From Neobacillus mesonae (GTDB taxonomy: Bacteria; Bacillota; Bacilli; Bacillales; Cytobacillaceae), in NCBI RefSeq assembly GCF_023715155.1, contig NZ_JAMBNQ010000033.1, positions 1-57,748 on the forward strand: DNA of 57,748 bases. Reading direction: 5' to 3'. Position 1 is the stretch's first letter. Each line of letters starts with the position of its first letter. The notes beneath the pieces are model-generated. The model worked only from the letters and a program-made list of their open reading frames with translations, was not told the origin of the DNA and searched no databases. The translations under genes and the position numbers were made by a program. Shown in pieces: positions 26,415-34,554 of the stretch.

Positions 26415-27095
26415 ATGAGTATTACAGGATCACAGTTTGATAAAGTGGCTGAAGAGTATGACTTTGTAACTAATCTTCTGAATGACAATACCTTTTTTAT
26501 TGCTAATATGCCAATAGAAAAAGGGAGAGCATTAGATATTGGATGTGGGACGGGAATATTAGTCTATGAATTATCTTTTAGCGAGGTAGTTGGTATTGAT
26601 ATATCGGAAGGGATGCTTGAGTTTGCCAACAAGAAGCGTCAGTGTTCGAATATTTCATACTTGAAGATGGATGCAGAAAATCTTAGTTTGGGGTATAAGT
26701 TTGATTATATCGTAAGCAGGACGACTTTCCATCATTTGAGGGATATATCAATTGTAATTAATCAAATGAAAGAATTGCTGTACGAAGGTGGGAAAATTGT
26801 TATTCTTGATAATGTGTCTAAGGTTGAAACCCCACCAACGTACGTTTACATATTAGGAGCAATCCAAGAATTTCTTCCTAACTGTTTCAAATTCGGTGTG
26901 AAAAATGCTGTGAGAGTATTCAAGTATAACACTTCAAAGTCGTGGCTCGAACATTTAGCATCTGACAAGTACCTTTCAGAACAGAAATACTATGAGATAT
27001 ATGGAAAATTATTGCCTAACTGTACCTTTCGTAGAATGAATTGGGCAATGGGGATTATTTTGGAAAAACCGATTGTTTCGATGATAACTGAGTGA
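26415..27095 (+). CDS. Class I SAM-dependent methyltransferase
   Basis: 226 residues with motif I ALDIGCGTGILVYEL (about residues 36-50), motif II VVGIDISEGMLEFA, an acidic MDAEN motif III and the post-motif block FDYIVSRTTFHHL. This is the UbiE/small-molecule or Methyltransf_11/25 type rather than an rRNA adenine methylase (no NPPF/Y motif). GAGGGGGTG precedes ATG 26415, 40 bases after the APH gene. Target unknown; the neighbours suggest a drug or its ribosomal site, but that is inference. Confidence 0.8.
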   Translation: MSITGSQFDKVAEEYDFVTNLLNDNTFFIANMPIEKGRALDIGCGTGILVYELSFSEVVGIDISEGMLEFANKKRQCSNISYLKMDAENLSLGYKFDYIVSRTTFHHLRDISIVINQMKELLYEGGKIVILDNVSKVETPPTYVYILGAIQEFLPNCFKFGVKNAVRVFKYNTSKSWLEHLASDKYLSEQKYYEIYGKLLPNCTFRRMNWAMGIILEKPIVSMITE

Positions 27096-27132
27096 ATGTT
27101 ATTAACCATAGGATAAAAATAGGAGTTGAAAA

Positions 27133-27969
27133 TTGTTGAGCGTAGAAAACATTTTACATGAAATTAACAATGAATTAAAAGATGTCCCGGGCATTGTTGG
27201 AGTGGTATTAGGAGGATCAAGATCAAGAGGTACGAATCACCCAACTTCCGATATAGATATTGGAATATATTATGATACATCGGCAGGGTTTGATGTCAGA
27301 GGGGTTAGTGAAGCTGCTACTAGATTGGATGATGATCATAGAGAAAACTTGGTTACATCTTTAGGCGAGTGGGGTGCCTGGATTAATGGCGGCGGATGGC
27401 TAGTTGTCCAAGGGTACCATGTAGATTTGATTTTTCGGGATATAAAAAGGGTATCTCAAGTAATTGATGATTGTTTAGAGGGCAAGGTTTCTACTCATTA
27501 TCATACGGGACATCCACATGCCTATCTAAATGTTATGTATATGGGGGAAATCTCCATTTGCAAAATATTGTTTGAACGTACTAATCAAATTTCAGATTTA
27601 AAAGCTAAGACTAGCCCTTATCCAAAACCATTAAAGGATGCCATAATCGGCTATTTTATGTTCGAAGCATCTTTCTCTTTAATGTTTGCGAAGGACAATG
27701 TGGATAAGGATGATATTTCATTTGTTATGGGGCACTGCTTCCGAACTATTTCATGTTTAAATCAAGTATTATTTGCTTTGAATGATGAATACTGTATCAA
27801 TGAGAAAAAAGCTGTCCGAATGATTGAGAGCTTTAATCAGAAACCCAATAATTACAAGAAAAACATCGACCAGATTGTTACATTAATTTCTTCCGATTCA
27901 GATCATACGAGTGAAGCGGTTAAAATGTTGCATGACCTTGTGTCGGAAACGGAAATGATACTAAAATAA
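27133..27969 (+). CDS. Nucleotidyltransferase-domain protein
   Basis: 278 residues. The N-terminal domain has the polymerase-beta-like motif GGSRSRGTNHPTSDIDIGIY (GGS then D-x-D, residues 27-46) and a later acidic residue in YHVDLIFRD, which complete a catalytic nucleotidyltransferase site. The C-terminal half is helical and probably binds substrate. Proteins of this build include antibiotic nucleotidyltransferases as well as uncharacterised ones. It starts at TTG 27133 behind AGGAG. Probably in an operon with the two preceding genes. Confidence 0.75.
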   Translation: MLSVENILHEINNELKDVPGIVGVVLGGSRSRGTNHPTSDIDIGIYYDTSAGFDVRGVSEAATRLDDDHRENLVTSLGEWGAWINGGGWLVVQGYHVDLIFRDIKRVSQVIDDCLEGKVSTHYHTGHPHAYLNVMYMGEISICKILFERTNQISDLKAKTSPYPKPLKDAIIGYFMFEASFSLMFAKDNVDKDDISFVMGHCFRTISCLNQVLFALNDEYCINEKKAVRMIESFNQKPNNYKKNIDQIVTLISSDSDHTSEAVKMLHDLVSETEMILK

Positions 27970-28022
27970 ATATCAAGTTGAAGGTAAATAACCGTCTCTA
28001 ATTGTAAAAGCACTATTTATCT

Positions 28023-28051
28023 TTGACTTTTTGTAAAAGAGAACCTATAAT
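28023..28051 (+). promoter_or_regulatory. Sigma-A promoter of the ErmDL-type leader transcript
   Basis: TTGACT at 28023-28028 and a perfect TATAAT at 28046-28051 with 17 bases between. Transcription would start near 28058 and include the leader peptide and both terminators. Confidence 0.85.
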
Positions 28052-28091
28052 AATTACTATACATTTAAACGTTAAGGAGGATTATTAAAAA

Positions 28092-28136
28092 ATGACACAT
28101 TTTATGAGACTACGATTCCCAACTTTGAACCAGTAA
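28092..28136 (+). CDS. ErmDL-type macrolide-sensing leader peptide
   Basis: Fourteen-codon ORF encoding MTHFMRLRFPTLNQ, with AAGGAGG 11 bases upstream. It differs by one residue from the well-known ErmDL leader MTHSMRLRFPTLNQ of Bacillus erm(D)/erm(K)-type genes, including the MRLR stalling core, where macrolides arrest the ribosome. In the known cases an erm gene follows; here no erm gene is present and the next gene is the RlmA(II)/TlrB-like methyltransferase, 360 bases on, past two terminators. Confidence 0.93.
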   Translation: MTHFMRLRFPTLNQ

Positions 28137-28448
28137 TTGAATACGGTCAAAGGCTCTGTTTGTGTATTCAGAGTAAACGGGATTAGTCTGTCCTTTTTTA
28201 ATAATCTTCATTTCATAGTTATTCACCACATCCAGCAATTTACTTCCCCCAACCAGCTTATGGGCGGATCCTTATTGTCTGTTTATGTGTGGAAAATATG
28301 TAATGTAAGAAAGGCGACTTATTTGCCTTTCTTTATTTTTGTCTAATTTTAACCTTTCGTTGATTAGATCAAGGGTAGGTTTTATTTGCTGACGGCTTTT
28401 AATAGCCCCTAACGGAATAAGGATGGTTCTCTTTCCCTTTACTCTCAG
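28137..28448 (+). promoter_or_regulatory. Leader region between the ErmDL-type peptide and the attenuator
   Basis: No gene recognised. It contains a CTCTG/CAGAG hairpin (near 28152-28172), then a GGATTAGTCTGTCC-TTTTTT weak terminator-like element, then the terminator at 28308. The open frame here (28137-28346) has no ribosome site and looks like chance. This may be the remnant of a lost erm-type gene or a long attenuation leader. Confidence 0.5.
28308..28340 (+). terminator. First terminator in the leader region
   Basis: AGAAAGGC and GCCTTTCT pair perfectly over GACTTATTT, followed by TTATTTTT. Confidence 0.8.
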
Positions 28449-28476
28449 ATCACAGGCAGATGCTTGTGATTTTTTT
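28449..28476 (+). terminator. Attenuator terminator just before the TlrB-like gene
   Basis: ATCACAGGC and GCTTGTGAT pair (one G-U) over AGAT, followed by T7. It ends only 20 bases before the start codon, with the ribosome site in between, so it can only serve as a read-through attenuator for that gene. Confidence 0.82.
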
Positions 28477-28495
28477 ATTGAAAGGAAGAGGGAAC

Positions 28496-29395
28496 ATGAC
28501 TAATAAAGAAAAAAGTGCTGAATTAGTTAGTAAATATGTTCATATATTTAGTTGTCCACTTTGTAATAGTCCAATGATATTTGCTAATTTAAAAAGTCTT
28601 GTCTGCTCGAATAATCATACATTTGATTTTGCAAAGCAAGGATATGTAAATATGATGACTCGTTCTACAAATAGTCATTATGACAAAAAAATATTTGAAG
28701 CAAGAAATCGAATCATTATGGAAAGTGGCCTTTACATCCTGCTGCATGAGAAGATTTCGGAAGTTATTGATGAAAATATGAATGCCTCTAATGATAAAAT
28801 CATGATTCTTGACGCTGGGTGTGGAGAAGGATCACATTTACAAAGGATCTTAGATGAATGTAAGAATGAAATAATTGCAGGAATTGGTTTAGATATTTCA
28901 AAAGAGGGCATACGAATGGCGGCACGCAATTACAAAAAATCCATTTGGCTTGTCGGTGATTTAGCAAATTCACCATTACAGGATCAATCATGCCATATCA
29001 TTTTGAATATCCTATCACCTGCAAATTATAAGGAATTCCAAAGGATCTCAGTACCTAATGGTCTCATTATTAAAGTTGTTCCTCGTTCAAATTATTTAAA
29101 AGAACTACGAGAAGCACGATTCGATGAGAAAGATAAAACGTCATATAAAAATGATGAAACAGTATCCCTTTTTAAACAGCATTTTCATCTTATGGACACT
29201 TTCGAAATTAGTTATACCAGGGGACTAAATGAAAAAGATTTAACAAATTTAACTCAAATGTCGCCACTTTCCTGGAATATGAGTAAGGACGATATGGAAC
29301 AAATTATAAATCGTGGAATTTCCAGGATTACCATTGACTTAGATATTTTGGTAGGAATAAATAAGTCAAACAAAACTAATGAACGGCCAAATTAA
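28496..29395 (+). CDS. 23S rRNA (guanine-N1)-methyltransferase, RlmA(II)/TlrB type
   Basis: SAM-dependent enzyme of the RlmA family; the Gram-positive RlmA(II)/TlrB branch methylates G748 in 23S rRNA helix 35 and can give tylosin or mycinosylated-macrolide resistance. The N-terminal zinc finger is visible as FSCPLCNSPM and CSNNHTFDFAKQGYVN (C-x2-C, C-x3-H), followed by the SAM motif ILDAGCGEGSHLQRI and IGLDISKEGIRMAAR. 299 residues, typical. ATG 28496 has a GGAAGAGGG site; the TTG at 28460 lies inside the terminator. It sits behind the ErmDL-type leader, implying macrolide induction. A housekeeping RlmA role is the alternative. Confidence 0.85.
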   Translation: MTNKEKSAELVSKYVHIFSCPLCNSPMIFANLKSLVCSNNHTFDFAKQGYVNMMTRSTNSHYDKKIFEARNRIIMESGLYILLHEKISEVIDENMNASNDKIMILDAGCGEGSHLQRILDECKNEIIAGIGLDISKEGIRMAARNYKKSIWLVGDLANSPLQDQSCHIILNILSPANYKEFQRISVPNGLIIKVVPRSNYLKELREARFDEKDKTSYKNDETVSLFKQHFHLMDTFEISYTRGLNEKDLTNLTQMSPLSWNMSKDDMEQIINRGISRITIDLDILVGINKSNKTNERPN

Positions 29396-29498
29396 ACTCG
29401 AAAAAGTGTAAGGGGTGTCCCATAGCTGTACCATTTTCTATAACAATTTGATTATCAATAAATGGATTATTAATAATCCTACGAAATAGGGGGAGTAA

Positions 29499-29525
29499 AT
29501 GATGCAATTTTTATTATTCTTTTGA
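29499..29525 (+). CDS. Short leader ORF MMQFLLFF upstream of the ABC-F gene
   Basis: Eight codons with a strong AGGGGGAG ribosome site eight bases before the ATG pair. The hydrophobic peptide ends exactly where a stem begins (GATACGGGC at 29524), so its translation would disrupt that stem. Short upstream ORFs of this kind control several Bacillus ABC-F resistance genes by drug-dependent stalling; the function here is inferred. Confidence 0.7.
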   Translation: MMQFLLFF

Positions 29526-29577
29526 TACGGGCTTTAACTTGAAATAAAGGCTCGTATCGGTCCTAGCTATCGGTACG
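29524..29577 (+). promoter_or_regulatory. Mutually exclusive RNA stems upstream of the ABC-F gene
   Basis: Stem 1 pairs GATACGGGCTTT (29524-29535) with AAAGGCTCGTATC (29546-29558). Stem 2 pairs CGTATCGG (29553-29560) with TCGGTACG (29570-29577). They share 29553-29558 and cannot form together, the usual arrangement of an attenuator. No T run follows, so control could act on translation or on a terminator I do not see. Confidence 0.6.
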
Positions 29578-29606
29578 AAATCAACAATTTTCGGGAGGTA
29601 GCAAAA

Positions 29607-31070
29607 ATGGAAGAAATATGTTTTGAATTAGAAAATGTTGAACTAACTTATTTAGATAAAACTGTATTAGTGATTGATCGTTTAGCTGTTCATCAGTTTG
29701 ATCGCATCGGTGTTGTCGGGAAAAATGGAGCAGGAAAAAGTACGTTATTAAAGTTACTAGCGGGTATAGTTCAACCATCAAACGGAAAAGTGAAAAGTCA
29801 TGTAGACTTTGCTTATTTTGATCAATTAACTGTACCAGGGCCAGCAGAGGCGGATTATGACCTAAAAGGAAAGCTGTCTATTCCTGAAACAGACATCAAT
29901 AATTTCAGCGGTGGGGAACAAACAAGGCTGAAACTAGCTCAATTTTTTTCAAACTATCATGAAGGTTTATTAATTGACGAGCCAACCACGCATCTTGATG
30001 CAGAGGGTGTAGAACTTTTTATCGGAGAATTGGCTTACTATTATGGTGCACTCGTACTCGTGAGTCATGACCGGTATGTATTAGATAAACTTGTGACAAA
30101 GATTTGGGAAGTCCAAAATGGAATTGTAACGGAATATACAGGGAACTATTCGGATTACGTCGTACAAAAAGCACTTCAGAAAAGGCAACAGCAGGAACAA
30201 CATGACAAGTATTTAAAAGAAAAATCACGTCTTATCAAAGCCGCAGAAGAAAAGATGAAGAAGGCTGAAAAAATTACACAGGCCAATGGTCATATGTCCA
30301 AAAAAGAAACAAAAGCAAAGGCGAATAAAATGTTTATGACGAAATCCAAGGATACAAGTCAAAAGGCAGTCCAAAGAGCAGCAAAAGCAATAGAGCAAAG
30401 AGTAGAACAACTTGAAGCGGTGGAAGCACCGAAAGAAGAGCAAATCATTCGATTTCACCAGTCTAGTGCTTTACAATTACACAATAAATTTCCGATAATG
30501 GCAGATAAGTTAAGGCTAAAGGCGGGGGAGAAGACACTTCTTGATAAATCGGGTTTTCAATTCCCGTTAGGCAAGACCATTGCTATTACAGGTAAAAACG
30601 GTTCAGGTAAAACAACGTTGCTTCGGCATATTTTACAGCGTGGTGAAGGGATTACGATTTCGCCAAAAGCGGTTATCGGCATTTATGAACAAATGGACTA
30701 TCAGTTTACAAAGGATGAAACTGTACTGGAATTTATGAAAGATAGAAGTGATTTCGATGAGAGCAAAATTCGTTCTGTTCTTCACTCTATGAACATTACA
30801 GGAAATGATTTAAAAAAGAATGTCCGTAATTTAAGCGGTGGAGAGTCTATTCGTCTAGTATTGTGTCAGCTATTCTTAGGAAGATACAATATACTCATTT
30901 TGGATGAGCCCACGAACTTTTTGGATGTTTTTTGTATTGAAGCGTTGGAACGGTTTATAAAAGGATATGAAGGAACTGTACTATTTGTATCGCATGATCA
31001 AACCTTTGTCGATAGAGTAGCCGATTGTGTTTATTTCATAGGGGATCAAAAATTAGTATTAAGAAGTTAA
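29607..31070 (+). CDS. ABC-F ribosome-protection ATPase (antibiotic resistance type)
   Basis: Soluble twin-ATPase that binds the ribosomal E site and dislodges drugs from the peptidyl transferase centre or exit tunnel. Two nucleotide-binding domains: Walker A GKNGAGKSTLL (about 38), signature FSGGEQ (about 99), Walker B LLIDEPTTHLD; then a long charged linker (about residues 165-290, EEKMKKAEK, QRAAKAIEQR) that would be the antibiotic-resistance domain; then GKNGSGKTTLL (about 330), LSGGES, and LILDEPTNFLD. 487 residues, in the range of Msr/Vga/Lsa/Sal-type proteins and lacking a membrane domain. The exact drug spectrum cannot be read. GGGAGG precedes ATG 29607. Confidence 0.88.
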   Translation: MEEICFELENVELTYLDKTVLVIDRLAVHQFDRIGVVGKNGAGKSTLLKLLAGIVQPSNGKVKSHVDFAYFDQLTVPGPAEADYDLKGKLSIPETDINNFSGGEQTRLKLAQFFSNYHEGLLIDEPTTHLDAEGVELFIGELAYYYGALVLVSHDRYVLDKLVTKIWEVQNGIVTEYTGNYSDYVVQKALQKRQQQEQHDKYLKEKSRLIKAAEEKMKKAEKITQANGHMSKKETKAKANKMFMTKSKDTSQKAVQRAAKAIEQRVEQLEAVEAPKEEQIIRFHQSSALQLHNKFPIMADKLRLKAGEKTLLDKSGFQFPLGKTIAITGKNGSGKTTLLRHILQRGEGITISPKAVIGIYEQMDYQFTKDETVLEFMKDRSDFDESKIRSVLHSMNITGNDLKKNVRNLSGGESIRLVLCQLFLGRYNILILDEPTNFLDVFCIEALERFIKGYEGTVLFVSHDQTFVDRVADCVYFIGDQKLVLRS

Positions 31071-31080
31071 TGAAAAGACG

Positions 31081-31560
31081 GGGAAGGGATGTCAGGGGTC
31101 CATTATGTAATCAATCGTTATTCAATCGGTTTTTTCAATCAAAAATCCATCAAAATTCGGGGCGGGTCCAATAGGACTTCGTCCCTTTTCTTTGTCTCCA
31201 ATATCCTTCAATCCCTTGTTCAATAAGGATAACAGAAGGAAGAGGGGGAGGAGTAAAGAGGAAAAATCGAGAGGCATTCCGTATAAACCCGTAGGATTTT
31301 CCATGCTTAATCAATATTTTCCATTTGCTTTTCCAATCTTTATTCCCAATTCTCTCCTGCATTACGGGAAAAACTTTTTAACGTTGTCCGAATACTCGAT
31401 ACAATCCAGAACGGAAAAAAGAGGGCGAAAATGGGGGGGAAGAACAATGTAGCAGAAGAAAGGGTGGAGGAGAGAAGGAGAAAGAGGGTTGAGGCTCAGA
31501 GTCACAAGGGTTTGAGGGGAGTGAGGGGGTGAAGGGGAACGGGGAAGGACATTTTAGCAG
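31081..31560. repeat. Interspersed repeat family A, copy 3 (long form)
   Basis: Blocks in order: ATTATGTAATCAATCGTTAT, TCAATCGGTTTTTTCAATC, GGGGCGGGTCCAATAGGACT, AATCCCTTGTTCAATAAGGA, CATTACGGGAAAAACTTTTT, CGATACAATCCAGAACGG, and a G-rich end (GGGTTTGAGGGGAGTGAGGG). This parallels copy 2 at 20622-21175 over about 480 bases. Confidence 0.7.
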
Positions 31561-31910
31561 TTGAATATGACACGAGCGAAAGTTGGATTATCCATCCAAT
31601 TTTCCTCGTGTTTTTTGTTTGAGGAAGCCAAAGAAAAAGCCTGAAAAAAGCAATGGGAAGGCAAGAGGAAAAGCAGGAGAAATGCCTGAAAATAAAGGAT
31701 TTCAAAGAAAGAAAACCTGACAAAAAGAGAGAAAAAAGCAGGAGAAAATGCAGAAAACCCCCTTTATTAACCCCTAATTCCTGTCATTTCATTTACCAAC
31801 TATGTTTTCCTAAAAATCTCAATTTCTTACAGAAAATAGGAAGAAAAGAAGGAGGAATACTTCCCGTTTATGTTTTGCGACTACAACTGGCAGTTTAGTG
31901 CGGAAGTAGA
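31561..31910. other. Non-coding A/G-rich spacer
   Basis: No gene seen; open frames are short, lack ribosome sites and have low-complexity Lys/Arg-rich products. A weak GAGCGAAAGTTGGATTATCC / TCCAATTTTCCTCGTG inverted arrangement lies at 31573-31612 and looks like a decayed terminator. Confidence 0.5.
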
Positions 31911-31945
31911 AAAAAGAAGCTATTTGTAAAATAGCTTCTTTTTTA
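31911..31945. terminator. Terminator after the MATE pump gene
   Basis: AAAAAGAAGCTATTT and AAATAGCTTCTTTTT pair perfectly over GTA, giving T runs in both directions. Confidence 0.88.
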
Positions 31946-31952
31946 GTAGGTT

Positions 31953-33323
31953 TTAATTAATTAGTGCCTTAAAAGATTTCTTTTTCCAAAAAAATCGGTG
32001 GTAAATAGATTGAGCCAAGAAATTGACTATGAACGTAACTGGATATGCGAGCCATATTCCATCTATCCCAAGTCCTGTAAAGTGTGACAAGGAGTATGCT
32101 ACTGGAACTTCAATCATCAAAATACTTGTGACTGTAAAAATTGTTGGCAATAATACCGTACCTGTTGCTCTCATTGTTGCTGAAATTGCTTGAGTATGAC
32201 CCAAAATAACATAACTCCAAAATGAGATTATAATAAGATCTTTTGCAAGATTAATAGTATCAGTGTTGTCTAAGAAAATTCCCAAAATCGGATTTGGTAT
32301 CAAGTAAAGAATGAGAATAAGAATACCACCAAGAAGATAATTTAGTGTAATGGCTATTTTCGTTATATGTTTAATGTTCGAAATATTCCCGGACCCCACA
32401 GCTTGTGCAACAAATACTGAAATGGCAATTGAAATACTCATCGCTGGTATTTGAACGTAGCTTGCAATTTGATTCACGATTCCGTATGCAGCCGTTGCAT
32501 TGGATCCATAATCATTTACAAAAGTTATGACTGCAATTTCTGACAATGCGATTGAAACCATACTTATGCTGGTAGGAACGGCTAATCTCAGTAAGGCTTT
32601 CAATACCGAGCCTTTCAAGTGAAGATGTTTCAAAATAATTGAATCTAATTTGAGTACATGACTTTTTTTGTGTAAGTATACTAATAGAATCGCAAATGTA
32701 ATGAAATTGGATAATACAGAGGCGTAAGCAGCACCATTTATTCCAAATTCCGGTAAACCCAGCCAACCGAAAATAAGAATTGGAAGCAGGGCGATATTTA
32801 AGATAATACTAATTAATAAGAAATAAAAAGGTGTTTTTGAATCTCCAACACCTCTCATAAAGGTTGTATAGCAGGTATATAAGAAAGTAATAGGTAATGT
32901 TACAAATAAAATACGTGCATATTCTGTACTTGCAACCAGAATATTCTCAGGTGTTCCCATCCATTTTAGGATATCCTCAGTAAAGAACCCTCCGATTAGG
33001 GCGACAGCAATGGATATGATCATCGTAAATGCCAAAGTTACTCCAACAACTTCCTTCATTTTTGAGATATTTCCACCACCGTACGTTTGCCCAACTAGAA
33101 TGGAACTTCCAGATCCAATTCCAATTACAAAGGATATTAAAAAAAAGAATAGAGGAAAGAATGCAGAAATAGCTGCCAAAGAATCTACTCCAAGTGTTTG
33201 TCCAACGACGATAATTCCGAACACTTGACCTAATGATTGCAAAACACTTGCAAAAATGACAGGTATGAGAAAGGCAATCATCGGTTTTGCTAAGACCATA
33301 GTTTCATTTAAAGATTTATTCAT
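31953..33323 (-). CDS. MATE-family multidrug efflux transporter
   Basis: Cation-coupled drug/metabolite exporter in the cell membrane. 456 residues with about 12 hydrophobic segments in two similar halves. The first half has IPVIFASVLQSLGQVFGIIV and GSGSSILVGQTYGGGN, the second half VPTSISMVSIALSEIAVITF and VFVAQAVGSGN, which are matching MATE_1 motifs. It belongs to the NorM/DinF-like group by appearance. AGGAGTTATCTGAA precedes ATG 33323. It is followed on the same strand upstream by the HTH/desulfoferrodoxin-like gene, which may control it. Confidence 0.9.
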   Translation of the reverse strand: MNKSLNETMVLAKPMIAFLIPVIFASVLQSLGQVFGIIVVGQTLGVDSLAAISAFFPLFFFLISFVIGIGSGSSILVGQTYGGGNISKMKEVVGVTLAFTMIISIAVALIGGFFTEDILKWMGTPENILVASTEYARILFVTLPITFLYTCYTTFMRGVGDSKTPFYFLLISIILNIALLPILIFGWLGLPEFGINGAAYASVLSNFITFAILLVYLHKKSHVLKLDSIILKHLHLKGSVLKALLRLAVPTSISMVSIALSEIAVITFVNDYGSNATAAYGIVNQIASYVQIPAMSISIAISVFVAQAVGSGNISNIKHITKIAITLNYLLGGILILILYLIPNPILGIFLDNTDTINLAKDLIIISFWSYVILGHTQAISATMRATGTVLLPTIFTVTSILMIEVPVAYSLSHFTGLGIDGIWLAYPVTFIVNFLAQSIYHRFFWKKKSFKALIN

Positions 33324-33452
33324 TTCAGATAACTCCTAATAGGTTTCATTTCAAAAGAATCCCTCACTTTTTGGATCAAGATTTTGAAGTGGGGGAAAGA
33401 CCAATGAGTATGAACATTTAAGTCATAACCTCGTGCATTTTTATATATAAAA

Positions 33453-34043
33453 TTATGATAAAATCTGATAATATAAACCAAATTGAGTATCATACCATAA
33501 CAGTTTGCTGTGTTTACGTTTCGGGATACGTGTTTGTAAACCCCACTCAGGATACTGTTTAATAATTTGAACTTGATCACCAGTAGCAACAGCAATAAAT
33601 GATATATAATGATCTTTTGTCATAGGATGATTGCTTGAAATAGACCATTCATTATCAATTTCTGTAATTGATAGCTTTTCCTCGTCTGTTGCTTTCTTCG
33701 CTTCTAGTCGTTCTAGCTTTCTTCCGCAGCAAGATAGGGTGATATCTCCAGTGGCTAATACAACATTATTACATGACGGACAGACAAAATAACTTGACTT
33801 TTTCATATTTCCTCCTACAAATTCATTCGACGATAATTCACCATCTAAAATATTTTCTATATTTACGCCCAATAGGGTAGATAAACTTGGTAATAGCGTG
33901 ACATCTGGGCAGCCATATCCACGCTCCCATTTTGAAATCGTTCGATCAGAAATGTTCATTTGATCAGCTAATTGTTTCTGTGTCAGCCCTTTTTCTTTCC
34001 GTAAATTATAAATTAACTCTCCAACTTTACGATTATCCATCAT
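33453..34043 (-). CDS. XRE-family regulator fused to a superoxide-reductase-like domain
   Basis: 196 residues. The N-terminal helix-turn-helix (residues 4-58) reads GELIYNLRKEKGLTQKQLAD, then MNISDRTISKWERGYGCPD, a classic XRE domain. After a linker, a zinc-ribbon-like CPSCNN and SCCGRKLE part leads into EWSISSNHPMTKDHYISFIA..WGLQTRIPKRKHSKLLWYDTQFGLYYQ, which resembles the beta-sandwich of superoxide reductase (HPM..HYI). AGGAGG precedes the ATG at 34043 (an upstream start at 34067 overlaps it). Probable iron- or redox-sensing regulator of the MATE gene; function inferred. Confidence 0.78.
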   Translation of the reverse strand: MMDNRKVGELIYNLRKEKGLTQKQLADQMNISDRTISKWERGYGCPDVTLLPSLSTLLGVNIENILDGELSSNEFVGGNMKKSSYFVCPSCNNVVLATGDITLSCCGRKLERLEAKKATDEEKLSITEIDNEWSISSNHPMTKDHYISFIAVATGDQVQIIKQYPEWGLQTRIPKRKHSKLLWYDTQFGLYYQILS

Positions 34044-34155
34044 TTTTTCCTCCTGCTCTATTTCCATCTTAGGGGTTTATATGGTTCGCATCAACAAACG
34101 CTCCGTAGAGTTTACATAGGTAGAGTTTACCTATTTTCCTTTTGATCATGTTTTT

Positions 34156-34242
34156 ATGACTGTAATTATTCGACTGTTTATAGCTGTTATTGGTTTATGG
34201 ATTCTTCCTCATATGATTAACTATATGGAAAATAAAAATTAG
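34156..34242 (+). other. 28-codon hydrophobic ORF, possible gene remnant
   Basis: ATG to TAG encoding a single hydrophobic segment (MTVIIRLFIAVIGLWILPHM). It has no ribosome binding site. It may be the end of a lost membrane-protein gene; I do not count it as a gene. Confidence 0.3.
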
Positions 34243-34554
34243 GATTTTTCAAACGTAAAAGCTAATTGTGAAAGAGTATACTTAAAGTAATGGGTGATTA
34301 ATTTGATAAGTTCCGAAACAGAATAGGAAATAGCTTGGTAAATATGGGCCTAGGCTATTTCATTTCATAAAACAAAAAACTCTAAACCAGAAACTTTAGC
34401 TGAAATGTTTGCTTAGTGTTTCATTGCAACCATAGGAGTATGTAATACAAAACAAGCTGTTAATTTTCGTACCAAAACATATGTCTACTGTGTCTCTGTC
34501 AAAAATTAACGCATCTTAAATAAAAAAATCGTTCCTTAAATAAAATTAATGTTC
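34243..34554. other. Non-coding A/T-rich stretch
   Basis: No gene, promoter or clear hairpin that I can support. It separates the regulator gene from repeat family B copy 2. Confidence 0.5.

Noticed and set aside
28137..28346. 69-residue ORF after the ErmDL-type leader
   Set aside because: No ribosome site, composition unlike neighbours, and it runs through the first terminator hairpin.
31653..31898. Lys/Arg-rich ORF upstream of the MATE terminator
   Set aside because: Low-complexity A/G-rich DNA translated; no ribosome site or known motif.
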